From: Hermodice carunculata | Lineage: Eukaryota; Annelida; Polychaeta; Eunicida; Amphinomidae | Length of the DNA: 64,000 bases | Assembly (NCBI GenBank): GCA_964020975.1 | Contig: OZ026616.1 | Coordinates: 78,027,993 to 78,091,992, forward strand | Direction: 5' to 3' | Shown here: piece after piece, positions 52,401-64,000 of the stretch | Layout: each line of letters opens with the position of its first letter | How positions within the stretch are numbered: position 1 is the first letter of the stretch | The notes under the pieces: model-generated | What the model was told of the DNA's origin: nothing | The model's database searches: none | The model's input: the letters and a program-made list of their open reading frames with translations, nothing else | Program-made: the position numbers and the translations under genes

Positions 52401-52503
52401 TTTGCACATGTGATCACGTGTACCTGAATAATAGCTTTATTATTTTCTACAAAGCACAGTTTATGACAACTATCTAATCTGAAAGAATGCTACATTCATT
52501 TTT
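49471..52503. other. Non-coding stretch after COX15
   Basis: No convincing exon on either strand. It contains AT-rich unique DNA and a poly-C/poly-A tract near 50420-50447. The COX15 3' UTR may extend into it. Confidence 0.6.
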
Positions 52504-54170
52504 AGCTCTGCTGACCATCGGATGTAGAGCTTATGCGATCACTCTTCCTTCTCTTACTCCTATGTTAAGATTTGCTTGGTAACATGATAGCATCTACAAT
52601 TTTTAAGTTTCCCCCATTTTTTTTTTTTTAATACATATTGTATGTAAAAAACTACCTGCCTTTCATTATTGGTGAACCCACCTTGTAGAGTATGTAGCAC
52701 AGGGGTCAAAAGTGAAACAATAGGGAGAGCAAGAACAGAAGCTTCTACTGCTCTCCTGTAGAGGGCATTTTTGTCATTCAGGGCTAAAGTTGTGTATTCC
52801 CTTTATTTTTCATTGTAATTTCCACCTAAATGGCTTTAAAACCACTCATTTGAATAACTGCAAAATTTGGTTGGTAAAATTTTGTACATAGCTGAAATGT
52901 TTACATCAATTGTATTCTTGCAGCTTTAAAGGTAGTTTTGTAATTTGAGGTTAATTTAACATGCAATCCAATGGGAATACACATCTCTAGCCCTGAAGAG
53001 TTCTGTGTACTGCATTGTGTATTCAGCTGAATACACATATAATTGGTAATTGTGACCTCTCCTATTGAAAATACTCTGTTGTGTTTCATTTTCGATGGAT
53101 CCCTATGAAATTTACTGGAAATATTCTTGAGGCCATTATGTATAATCTAAAAAGTACTAGTGGTGCCATCTATAGGCGAATAGGAAATATGACATTATTT
53201 GGTAAATTTTCATTATTTGATCTTGCATAATATTTATGACCTTGACCAAATTTGTCAAGGTCACAGAAAGCATGTATTTCATGATTTCTTTGAATGGTCA
53301 TTGCATGCCAATTTGTATTCATGCATCCATCTACCAGTAAAGGCAAAAGTTTATCGTTTAACGAGTCATGGTGGCACGGCTGGTGATTATTATTGTAACA
53401 AACATCATAGGTATCAAAACACATTTTATCCATTATTGTGCTAATAAATTGAGGTGAAACTGCAAAATTTATACCAAATATGCATTAGGCCAATAATCAA
53501 ATTTTGTAACCTGCTGTGTGACCTTGATCCATTTTTTAAGGTCGTTTAGCACTTAAGAAAAGGACATTGAATTCAGTATGTTGAAAATGAGGCGAATGAT
53601 ACCAAATGTTTCCAATGTGGAAGTTTGGTGTTCCATTATATGGATAACTTTGACTAACTTGAATTTCTCCAGGTCATAAATGGGATACATTTCAGGAAAG
53701 TTTTTTTTTTTTTGGTAATGATCGTCAGCATAGCCTAAGGCACATGAGTCTCTTGAGGGTTTTTTTTGGTTTTTTTGTTTTGTTTTTTAAAAATTTTATT
53801 TACACAAATTTATGGCCACGAGGTTGTTACTGAATGGCTTCTTTGGTCATTTCTAGTTTTCTCCCTGAGATTTTGCTAAAATAAGCAAGGGCAGTCTTTT
53901 TACACAGCAAGACATACATAAAGAACACCCCTACCAGAGGTCCGAATTTGTACTTCTTACAGTAAAGGAAATATGGCACAATCATTTTCTTTGACAAAGC
54001 CGAAGACCAAGGTGGCCCAATTTTCGCATACCACATGCTAGCCCAACAAGTAGGCACCCATCAAGCTTGGTATCTGTGAGTATTCCAGTTTTGTATAGGA
54101 AACCTGGCCCCACACAGTCATTTTTCAGTGAAAGGACAGATGGGGTGCAAACATCGTCTCCCTAGGTGAG
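52504..54170 (+). repeat. AGCTCTGC-head family copy, plus nested older repeat
   Basis: It opens AGCTCTGCTGACC...TAGAGCTTATGCGATC. The body has CATGGTGGCAC and CAAGGTCA phrases shared with 1302-2650. A diverged inverted copy of the 1-415 repeat lies at about 52695-53070. Confidence 0.55.
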
Positions 54171-55014
54171 TGGCAACACTTATGGGAAACCGTTGTGCAC
54201 ATAGGTACAGTTCTAGATTAAATGCTCAAGTGGCTTGCCATAGACAGTGATGCCATTTTTCCATATTTAAACAGAAATCTGTATTTTTTTTTTTTGCCCT
54301 TTCTGTAGAAAAAATGATGCAGATCTATACTACAAATGGATTAAAACAATCTTGATATGTGAAATCTCATCCGTTTCCTGTATTTTTACCCAGGAGGCAC
54401 TGGCATCTCTGCATACAGATCACGCAAGACTACACAGTAATATACAACACATAGTAGCACCTTCATGATTAGCTGCCGCTTCACATGTACTTGTACCATA
54501 ACATTGTGTACATGAATATTCAAATTAACAGAAAACAAAACATGGACCCACATGAGCTACTAAAAAGATTGAAAAAGTCGCTGTTGATGCTTGACCCTTC
54601 AGCAGATCTGTTTTAAGACATAGATCCACACACATACACTTTTGGTGGCATAAAATGTAAGCTACCCCTCATAACATGCCTTGCACTTTGGTGTCCCACT
54701 GTAAATTTTATGATCCACCCGTAAAACCATTTTCCATTTTCACAGATGTGCAGTTTACTCTCTGAAATAAAAGTAAATTTTGTAAATTGATTTTAAAAAA
54801 CACCTGGGGCACATTTCAATCTTGGAGCAGGCACACTCAAAAAATATGGTCACGGTCATAGAAACTTGAAAATTTGTGAAATTATAATTTGTACATATAC
54901 CATAATTTAGGGGCAAAATTTTTTATCTTTCTTCACAGGATCTATAATTTGTCCTGTATAAAGATTCCAAACATTTGCAGTGAACTGATCTTGATGTCTT
55001 CATTTTTTCAACTA

Positions 55015-55181
55015 TAGTGAAACCTGTCCATTGTGGACACCTTTGGGGCTGGCAAAAAGGGTCACAGTTGGCAGGTATTCACAATACACCAGTATTTTTA
55101 ACAAGAAAATTGACCTTTCGGTCTTGGTCATACATGTAACTGTCCACATTATACAGGTGTCCACAAGGACAGGTTTTACTG
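55015..55181. mobile_element. 167-bp TA-flanked MITE
   Basis: Ends TAGTGAAACCTGTCCATTGT and, inverted, CAGTAAAACCTGTCCTTGTG are flanked by TA. It belongs to the same broad CAGTRRWACCT-end group as 11524, 26632 and 49292. Confidence 0.7.
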
Positions 55182-56000
55182 TACAAAAGTCAAAGAAATA
55201 AAATATTGCCCGACAACAAATGCATCCCTGGGTGAGAAACTTATGTTTTGATTGGCATTGATTTCACGCAGACTGGTTGGTTCACTCTAGCACAACTTTT
55301 CCAAAAATTTACAACTCTCCACAAAAATTATATCCTAGTTGTTTGTATTTTAACCTGGCCCAGCTATTTTGTTGGCTGTGAGTCTGTCTTGTCGCTTGTA
55401 CTTAAGCCATTATTTTAGTATTGTGCTTATTATGTCATGATATTGCCCACGGGAGAGATGGGCAGTGATTGTATTCTTTGATACATTAAACAAAGTACCA
55501 AGTTTCTTAACATTTACAGCCAAGAGGTGGCTAAATTACAACTATTATCCAATCATCATAGTTGATGACTATGCATGTGTGATCAAACCCAAACTTAGAT
55601 TGACTCTGTGAACTCTCCCTGAAAATCTTGACACTTCCTGAGCTAAACTTTCTTTTAATAATACACATTTGCAAGTAAAATGACTCGGCACACATTGTCA
55701 TAAAACATAACCAGTACATCTTAAGAAAGATGTTGAAAAGTCATTTTTGAAAATTGGCAGTGTTCAAGTATGTGTCTGCCACTGGAACTTTATGTTCAGT
55801 GGCGCCCCCTGTGTGAGGCCTGTCAGGTCAGGTGCCCCTTTTATGGAAAAGGTGACTGTGTCATGCCACACTCAAAAAGGTCCCATCTCTTGGGTAAATT
55901 GAAACTTCAAGTTTCTATTTTTTTTCCTGAAACCGGTGTGGGCAAAGCTTAAAAAATATATGTGTGTGTTTGTGTGGATATATTGTACATTGTGACACTG

Positions 56001-59000
56001 TCATGTTCTGTATGTGTTCACAAAAGTGTTGCCAAACTTGTCTTTGAGTCTCTTGTTGTCGATACTATCCTGTGCATCAGCCACGCGTCTCAAAGCACCT
56101 CTGAAAATAGACAATAATTTTAATAAAGCTGTTGACCTGGACCATTATATTTTCTGGAACTATAGGCATGTTGTTACTAGAATGAAAAGTCTTTCCACAA
56201 GGAACATGAATCTAGTATCTTATAATTGAAAAAAGTTTGTCTTCAAGGCTAGCTTGATTGCATGGGTACCACAAATTAGAAAGTTGATGTTGAGGGTGGT
56301 CAGAAATGATAACTATCTGAAAACCAAAATGTTAACATTGGTTTTCAAAATGTTTTTATTTTTTAGCCCCAAAAGTGCATCACATTTGCAACATGAAAGT
56401 GCAGGAATTTTCCCTGATCGTGGCCGATGTGGAAAAGTGTTGGTGACATCCCAAACACAACCTGCTGGCAAGGGTGAATGTGTCATAAGTAAGCCTTAGT
56501 GCTTTCACTTTGCAGTTAGATTTCAGGAAGATATGGCTGAGCATAGTGATTCTGGTGAGTCTGAATTGATTTTTTCATGCACATGGTGTGAAAAGGATGA
56601 ATAAGAATTAAGAACTAAAGCTGTAACAGCAGAGGAAAAGACCAGCCTGAATTACAGATATGAGCCGGACACCCAGAACCCTGCCATCACTATACTGCAG
56701 GGAGTGCAGCTGTGGGACAGCCAGACGATCCCAACTTGCCGTCTGTGCAATAATAACTCATTGCAAAACAGATATGTCCTATCAAAAATTACTAGATTTC
56801 ATTAAACAAGAACAAGCACGCATGCAATAAATAAGAATTTGCGTTAGAATGGGTCTGGTCTTTTAGTGTTTCAAATTCCAGCATTCACGGAAAACAGCTA
56901 CAGCCTATACCTGTGATAAGTAAAAGTATGTACAAACAGTTTACTTTCCCTTCCCATCTGTGTGGGTGATTAAATATAAGTTTGCATTTATGAGTGGCTT
57001 TCAATATCAAAACCCGGCAGTAACCTGGCGACCCTTGGAGGGCAGTAATTTACATTGCCGTATACATCAGTAGATGTGCTTATAATCCTTTATTTCAGTC
57101 TTATCTGGTTATGGGATTAAACACCTCACATTATAAACTAGTAATTGGGCATACACTTTACAGTGCCCAGCTAATTCAACCTAGGGACCTGTTACGGTTA
57201 TAGACTGTTCAACGCCAGACATGGGCATGCCGTGGTACAAGATTGGTCCTTGTTTGTCCATATTTACCACCCATTTTTTTCCAGCAATTGAATCAGAATG
57301 GTTCAACACACTGACGTTTTGTTACAGTGTAATACTTTGTAACAACAAGGGTCCATGCTCTCCATAAATTTTGGGTCTTTGGGGAATGTAAATAAGCTAA
57401 TTGTCGTAGAACTTGTATTGCTACAATAAGCAGAAACACGTGGGTGCACGGTTGGTGGAGCTGCAACACGCTCGCCTTTCACCTTTGCGGCCTGGGTTCG
57501 ATTCACGGATGGGGGATGCATGTGGAAAGAGTTCCTACCACTCTGACTGTGCATGGTGGTTTTCTCCGAGTCCTTCAGTTTCCTCCACAAAACATGTAGG
57601 TAGGAAAGTATATGCCACCATCTGTGCCATGGAGAGTGATAAATATAGGCTTGGCCTGCTTCGCAATCCATGTAAAAGATATGGGTCTATACTTTTAAGC
57701 AGAAACACACCGACCCACCTTGGAGGGGAACAGGGATGAAAATGAATATTTCAGAATGCATTTTTGATCCTGTTGATGAAGTGACACTTGACAGCCATAG
57801 CTTGCTGGCATGGAGTCTTCCCTGTCAGCTGGTGATGTTGCGTTTGTGATGTCACTAATCTTTCACCCCTTGAGGGTGTCGGTAATGAAGGCAAAGCAAA
57901 TTAAATTTCAAGGCACAGTGAGTTTTTTTCATTAAAAAATGTGAATAAAAGTATTATTTACACATCCAAAATATTTTTCCACAAAAAATGTGGATAAAGG
58001 CATTATTTATGCATCTAAAAAAATTTGAAGTGCACCATATGGTTAGAAGAACCCATGAGTCATCCGTGTATCCAACTTGAAACATACTCAATCAAGCTGA
58101 CCTTTAAGTAGTTCAACTTAAGTCACAGCTGGCATTAAAAGAGTTAATGGAAGCAAACTGCAAGTGGTGGAAAAAGGGTTTGTGGTGTGGATAGCATTTG
58201 TAGATTTTGAGAAAATACTGGAAAATGGCACAATTTTGGTAGCCTGAACACAGCATAATCATGAATGGACAGAGGAATCTCTCTATTCCGACCCCCAAAT
58301 GGACTGAAATATGTATGTAGTCTTAATAAGCAAAAATAAGGGGAATATAATTTAGGATAAGCAAAAGCAGGACTGTGAATTGGTCTTATTAAATCCTTTA
58401 GTGCCAACTGCAACTCAAGTTGAACTTCATAACACAAACTGCTCTGAATTAAAATAATGGTGCTATATTCGTAATCCTTGTGAAAAGACCTTAACTTCAT
58501 TAAAGTACTAGCATGCTTGAAGTTGTAATAGTCCAGATCAACAGCTTTCCTAGGCATGCTTTGGGCACATTGTGCCCAAAGCATGCCTAGGAAAGCTGTT
58601 GACTCAGTCCAAAATGTGGCACTGAAAAAGTTCAAGAAATGATTTCATTCCGGAGGTGGTCTTAATCAAGATTCTGCTGTATTACCAGTATATATGCACA
58701 GTACCCATAGAAGAAAGTAAAAACTCACTTGCTGAGGACTCGTTTTTCTAGTCTAGACCTGGAGGTGTTCTTGTATTGCTTGAGATCTGTGAGGTTGGGA
58801 TATTTACGCTGACGATCTTTGCCCCGACCTCTGCCCTTGCCTTTTCTGGTCAGCTGGATTCCAGTAGCTGCCTCAATGTCCCGCTGGAGCTCTGGGTCAT
58901 CCCACTCTGCAGAACTGGTCCCTGTTTGTCAAAGTATACAACATGGTCTGCTCAGCACACAACCCGTGGGGAGGTACTGTAGGTCAATCAGGCAATCAGT

Positions 59001-59845
59001 CAACACTGTTTACAACATTTAACTCTGACACAAAATTGACACATAAATTAGTTCCATTTGGAGTCAAGACATCCCTCCAGGATATATGTTACGTTATCAG
59101 TGATTTTAGTGTAGACTGACACTTTCCTGTATAGAACACTAAATTCACATAAAAATTGCAATAAAGTAGGAATTTTTAGAGAGTGTACAAAATAAAGATT
59201 TCTGCTACCACACTGTGGTAATGTTTCTTGGAAACAATGTTTTCACATTAATTATAAAAGTGTAAAAAAGGAATCAGATTGCTATTCTTTGATATGATTT
59301 TTTGAGTCATCTTCTACATTTTTACATATTTAGGCATTTTAATGGCAAAAAACATGTCTTTTAAATTTAAAATATATGTTGTTTTTGAGATACAGGTGTC
59401 TGAAGATGGAATGAGGACACATCAACAGTTACTTTTAACTCTCACTCTGATGACAATATCTCACCAACAAATCTGAGACACAAACTTGCTTGTTTATTCT
59501 GTAAACTTAAATTCCATGTACATTTGACATCCCTATCTTCAAATTAAATGAGCTGAATCAATATTAGTGAATTATGATGACCTTTTGTGTGATAGTTAAA
59601 TGTACATAATTATGTAAGTCCACCAGCATCAAGGGAGCACCGAAAATATAGTTATATGTTTTGTCACTGATTCTTAGCACATAATTTAATGTTCATTTGC
59701 CACTTGTATTCAGGGACACATCTAGACTTGAAAAATCTGTAGCCAAAGTTGTAAATATAGGCATAATTGACATTGATTTGATCTTGGTCCGCTAATAATT
59801 CATTTTAAAATATTTTAGCCGTTTGTACACTCCTTTAGCCAAATT

Positions 59846-59881
<36 letters not shown>

Positions 59882-62800
59882 TATCATTTCCTAAGTGGCT
59901 AGTGGTCAGAGTGGTCCCTGACAAACCCATTTTTTTCCTTTGCTCTTGCAGTAAAGACCTAGAGCATGTTTGATAGGAGTGCATGTGATGCACAGAGACA
60001 TTCTTTATGTGGACTTTCTTGCTACACTACCTGGTTTTGGATCAGAGTCTAGCTGAAGTCTCTCTTTATCCTTGGCATTGCTTGGTTGTCCGTGTTCATC
60101 TCGTGGTATGATTTTTCCATGAAAAGGACACTGCAAGACAGAGCATGTGAAACATAAGCTGTCCATACATATAGCACATGTATGTGGAAATAATTCTACA
60201 CTGGTTTTGTCAAATTCTAAATTCCTTGCCCAGTATAGACCCTTTTAGAACCCCATGGGGCAACACTTAAGGGTGATCATTTGCATAATTTTACTTACAC
60301 TGTATTTGCATGTCCACAAATCCCTTTGAAGCTTTTGTTAAGCAAATATCCATATTTATGCAATGAACACTGTCAAGAGCTGACATCTGCGGTCCTAAAC
60401 TCCACTATTAATGTGTACCTATGTGCATACGAAAGTGCAAGGAATGTTAAATAGCTATGTTTGTTTTTAAAGCAGAAAAATCGAAAATTTGCATTACACA
60501 TCCTTGAACCCTGCAAGTTTAAAAGGCCCTATTAAACAAATAAAAAAAAATCCTGGGTAGTTGGATCTTTTCTGAGCTTATAAAATCCATGAAGAACTAT
60601 TTCCACATTTAAATAAGAATCTGCTAGTTTGCACACTTGTCATCAATGTAAAGGTTCATTCGACAATTACATTAGACCATACATTTCTAAAAATAACGTT
60701 ACCTTTTTAAGTTTTCAGTCTGTAAGCATTGTTGTGTACTAGTTACCCCAAAATATTTTGAATATATCTCCCATCTTTAACAAAATGCCCAGGACATTAT
60801 TAAACAGGGTCCATGTGAGTGCAAACACCCACCTGTTCTCCACTCACATGTAAAGGCACTAACCTTGACTCTATCCATCCGAGGACACAATGTTCCATTT
60901 GGCAGTGGAGCTCTGCATCTCCATTTCACTGGTTCAAACTTGCCAGTAAAATTGATCACCCTTGACTTGATGGATTCCAGTGCATTCTGAGTGAAAAACA
61001 AACTCTTGCATGATTGTGGGCAGAAAAATGAGAATGTCAGAGCCAAGTTTCAATATTTTTATGTACAAACTGCCAAAACTTTATAACCGTCTGGAACTAC
61101 AAAACTCAGGTGCTTTAAGGAAAGGTCTTTTTACAAGTTGTTTTGCGGAATTTGAATCTTGAATCATATGATAATTTCTCAGATGTACATGACTGCTGTT
61201 GTAATTATCAGACTAGAGACAATTGATCACAAAACCTGAAACCTTTTACAAAACAAATCTATACATACATGCATCTACAACGCAAACTTGCAAAAGTAAG
61301 GTCTACTGGTGCATTTCTCCCCTTATCTCACTACACTATTATTTCTATGACATAATTTTTTATTTGTTCAGGCAGGATATAACATTCTCTAATGGAAGAA
61401 CAGGAAGGTTTGGAAAACAAGCCCCCCCCCCCCCCACACACACACAAGATCTTCAACTCAAAAGGGGAGGGTTGGAGTCTTTGGTAAAATGTAATCTTTA
61501 CCTTATCTACAACATCTTCACTTTCGTTTGGTGTCCAGAACCTATGCTCAGCATGATAACTGAGGGAAAGAATAGTCACAAGTACATGTACAATGTATAT
61601 ATGCAAATGCACTAATACAATATACAGTCTAAAGCCAATTTAACACATTTGCAGGGAGACATCCAAAAACTCTGTTGCACGTATCATCTGGTACACTGAT
61701 CTTTAAATATTAGTATTTTGCCTTTTTGTGACACACTCTACAAGACTATTAAATTGAAATGTCCACTAGATTCGTGTTTGTCAATTAGACTTTCTACTGT
61801 ACTTAGTTTTCCATGCATATACTGGTCTGGAACAATATAAGAAAGTAGTTATCCTGACTGAGCTTAAATGCTGTACTCAGTACATACTTTAAAAAAGCCC
61901 AGAGAAACTAAAAACACTTCATTTTATATAATTAACATTATTTGCCTGTCTAATGTGTTTTTTAAGAATTTGCAGCCACAGGAGATGGGTCAAGTGGACT
62001 GTAATGTGTTTTGATAGGTTTATTCTCCATTTTCAGGAAGACATGTGAGAGTATGTTTTATTAGTGATTATAGTATAAAATTTTGATGTATGTAAACTGG
62101 CTATAGTATAAGAGTTTTATACCTGTAAACCTAAATTGTGGAAAGAAAATCTGTGAATGGATAATGCTTAAGAGACCATAGCCAAACATATAAATAAATT
62201 CCATGTAAAATTTGTCAAATGAACATGTATGTCAGACCATAGGTATTTTCACACACCTGACCATTAGTGGGACAGTAGTCTTATCCTCTCCCCAGTGGTA
62301 TAAATCTGTACCAAAGGGGACAACTGGTGCTTTCTCCAGTAGTGTTGGATCACCTTCGGCCTTTGAGCTGGAAGCCAGACTTGGGCCAGCCTGTAACTTA
62401 GGAACTTTACTGTGGGGCTCATCCCTTCAAAACAAAAATATATGTCTCGTTCATACTTTTTATTCCAAATGCACCTTTAATAATTATTATCACTTTCTTA
62501 GCAGTCACCAGCATACCCTAACATACTGATTTTACACCAAGTGCTGTATGGAAACAAAATTATAATTCATCAGCACAGCAGCGCCATCTGCCTACTATTG
62601 TCATCAATGTGCATACACTTTGAGGTACAGTAGTATTACAGGAATAGCCTGCCTCATGTTGTAAAAGTAGGTAGTACATAATATGTGTGTGTGTTCAGAT
62701 CTGTAAATATATATACATATAAAGTTATATAATTCAGCTTTTAACTAATATGTGAAAAACCTTCATTTAAAAATACAAAACTTAATTTTCAGCATATAAA

Positions 62801-63474
62801 TTTCTTTTCTCTCAGCAGAACTAAAAGAAAACTATTGACAAATAAGGCCAGAAATAGCTCATTACATGTACATGTATTTGCTAAATGTGGAATCTGTGCA
62901 TTATGTCAATCTGCATTTCCCTTCCCAAAATTAATGATAAATTTACAGTGATCACTGTCTTGTAGAGCTACGAGTACTCCTCTTGGGATCATCAAATTAT
63001 GGTCTTTCAAAACAGGAGGACACATTAGTATATAAATAATGTGAAAGTTGCTATTCAAGATACCTTGAAAACATTGTCTTTCAAGTGATGTAGTCTCTCA
63101 CTGGAGTGGCCTTATAAGACAGGGACCACTGTATATGTAATCTGATATTCTACAACAGGCAGATTTACACTTTGTTGTTGTACAAAGTCTGACCTGTATG
63201 GGAAATAAGCCACAAAACAGACCAGTCACATACTTAATAATTTCCCTGCTGAGTTTTTTCTCCAGTTTCTGCAGAGTGGCAGCAGCGGTGGTGGGGTCTT
63301 TTGAGTCATCATGGGCAAACTGCTTTGGCATGGCCCAGTCTCTGCTTGTACTAGGCTTGGGTTCTGGCTCCACGAGGCCATATTCTTGCCGCATGTGGTC
63401 TGGGATTTTTGGTTCATAACCTTCCTTTTCAGGAACATCTTCAAAGTCATCCTCTTCCTCTTCAGCTTCCTTGT
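56001..63474 (-). CDS. UVSSA: UVSSA, UV-stimulated scaffold protein A, C-terminal 7 exons
   Basis: UVSSA recruits TFIIH to stalled RNA polymerase II in transcription-coupled repair and stabilises CSB. Seven minus-strand exons join in frame: 63474-63234, 62424-62257, 61559-61502, 60986-60864, 60130-60031, 58921-58729 and 56100-56001 (stop), about 327 residues, roughly the C-terminal half of the human protein. An acidic stretch ends in [20 protein letters not shown], the TFIIH p62-binding region. [27 protein letters not shown] and [19 protein letters not shown] follow. C...C...[12 protein letters not shown] is the probable zinc-binding core, and [15 protein letters not shown] and a basic tail (KGKGRGRGK) close it. 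The N-terminal VHS-like domain exons are not in the window; the first exon seen is entered in phase 1. Confidence 0.94.
57440..57696 (+). mobile_element. tRNA-derived SINE with 13-bp target duplication
   Basis: The head reads like a tRNA gene: a GTTGGTGGAGC A-box region and GGTTCGATTC B box at 57495-57504. It is followed by a body with TGGTTTTCTCCGAGTCC and a TTTT tail. TAAGCAGAAACAC is repeated on both sides (57427-57439 and 57697-57709). It lies in the last intron of UVSSA. The family resembles widespread marine-animal SINEs but is not named here. Confidence 0.82.
58389..58635 (+). repeat. Hairpin-bearing repeat family, copy C
   Basis: It is alignable to copy A along its length. The arms 58539-58568 and 58572-58601 form a perfect 30-bp inverted repeat around a 3-base loop. 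It lies in the last UVSSA intron. Confidence 0.8.
59848..59880 (+). repeat. (CA)n microsatellite
   Basis: About 16 uninterrupted CA units in a UVSSA intron. Confidence 0.95.
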
Positions 63475-64000
63475 CTGCAGGCACATGGTTAAAAGATACA
63501 TTTGCACACATTATGCAAAGAATTTAATTGACATAAACCTTGTTACACAACAGCTATAGTCTAATAGTTAGTAATATACACAATACACATACATAATAAG
63601 GGCTCTTACAGTTGAAACTATATGGGCAGGGTTGGGGGTAGGAACACATGTATTTTTCAATATGTTGGTCCTCAGTGAAAACACATGTAGGCCTACATGA
63701 CCATATCTCTATTATTCTATCTTTTTTTTTTTGTCTATAGGTGGTACCCGTCAGACGTAATGTAAGCAACAGTGCATGTACACACTCATGTCATATATGT
63801 AACTGCTCATATAAATTGGCTGCAGCCTGCTCCTTCACAGAATACCTTAATCATGTTGATGGAATGATTTCTTTTTACACTACAGTTTTTTTCTCTCAAA
63901 CATACATTTTGCATGTGTCACCTGTCCAGTAACTTGTTACCTTAATCTGGGGCCAAAACAACACAACAAGCAATTTCACTTCCTGATCATTTATCCAGAG

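Noticed and set aside
57440-57520. A functional tRNA gene
   Set aside because: A and B boxes are present but a full cloverleaf is not evident, and the sequence continues into a SINE body flanked by a target duplication.
57413-57739. Plus and minus open frames over the SINE
   Set aside because: They cross the tRNA-derived head and target duplications and are by-products of the SINE.
63198-63559. Plus-strand and alternative minus-strand frames over the UVSSA exon
   Set aside because: They are antisense or out of frame to an exon with clear UVSSA motifs.

Overview
This is a eukaryotic genomic window, AT-rich and intron-rich, with compact exons joined by GT-AG introns of about 0.3 to 7 kb. Much of the non-coding DNA is made of short inverted-repeat elements, tandem repeats and a LINE. 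The gene content (a ciliary CLAMP/CH protein, CutC, COX15, UVSSA) and the repeat style (many TA-flanked miniature elements, a tRNA-derived SINE, frequent ACATGTA motifs) suggest an aquatic invertebrate animal, perhaps a mollusc or another lophotrochozoan. That taxonomic guess is inference.

Layout. 1-8803 (minus): first three coding exons of a SPEF1-like (CLAMP) gene. Its start is at 8803 and its 3' part is not seen in the window. Its introns hold a ~180-bp tandem repeat interrupted by a Harbinger-like MITE. 9052-13065: a 48-bp direct repeat, then a decayed minus-strand CR1/Jockey-type LINE (PHD finger, APE endonuclease, reverse transcriptase) with a nested TA-flanked MITE. 13090-16870: microsatellites, tandem duplications and a GC-rich foldback element. 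17190-31122 (minus): a complete eight-exon CUTC gene, 246 codons, frame preserved at every splice. Its introns hold a ~145-bp array rich in AGGTCA half-sites, repeat clusters, a 261-bp tandem duplication and a second GC-rich foldback. 35639-49146 (plus): a complete ten-exon COX15 gene, 444 codons, with all four expected haem-ligand histidines. 49147-56000: no gene seen, several MITEs and repeats. 56001-63474 (minus): the last seven coding exons of UVSSA, with 5' exons beyond the right edge.

The genes do not form an operon-like pathway. CUTC and COX15 are arranged head to head, as in vertebrates, and both have been linked to copper or mitochondrial copper enzymes. UVSSA acts in transcription-coupled repair and the SPEF1-like protein is expected in cilia or flagella. 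No tRNA, rRNA, CRISPR array or bacterial-type operon was seen. Exon boundaries were read by eye from splice sites, frame continuity and remembered family sequences. UTRs and transcription starts are not determined.
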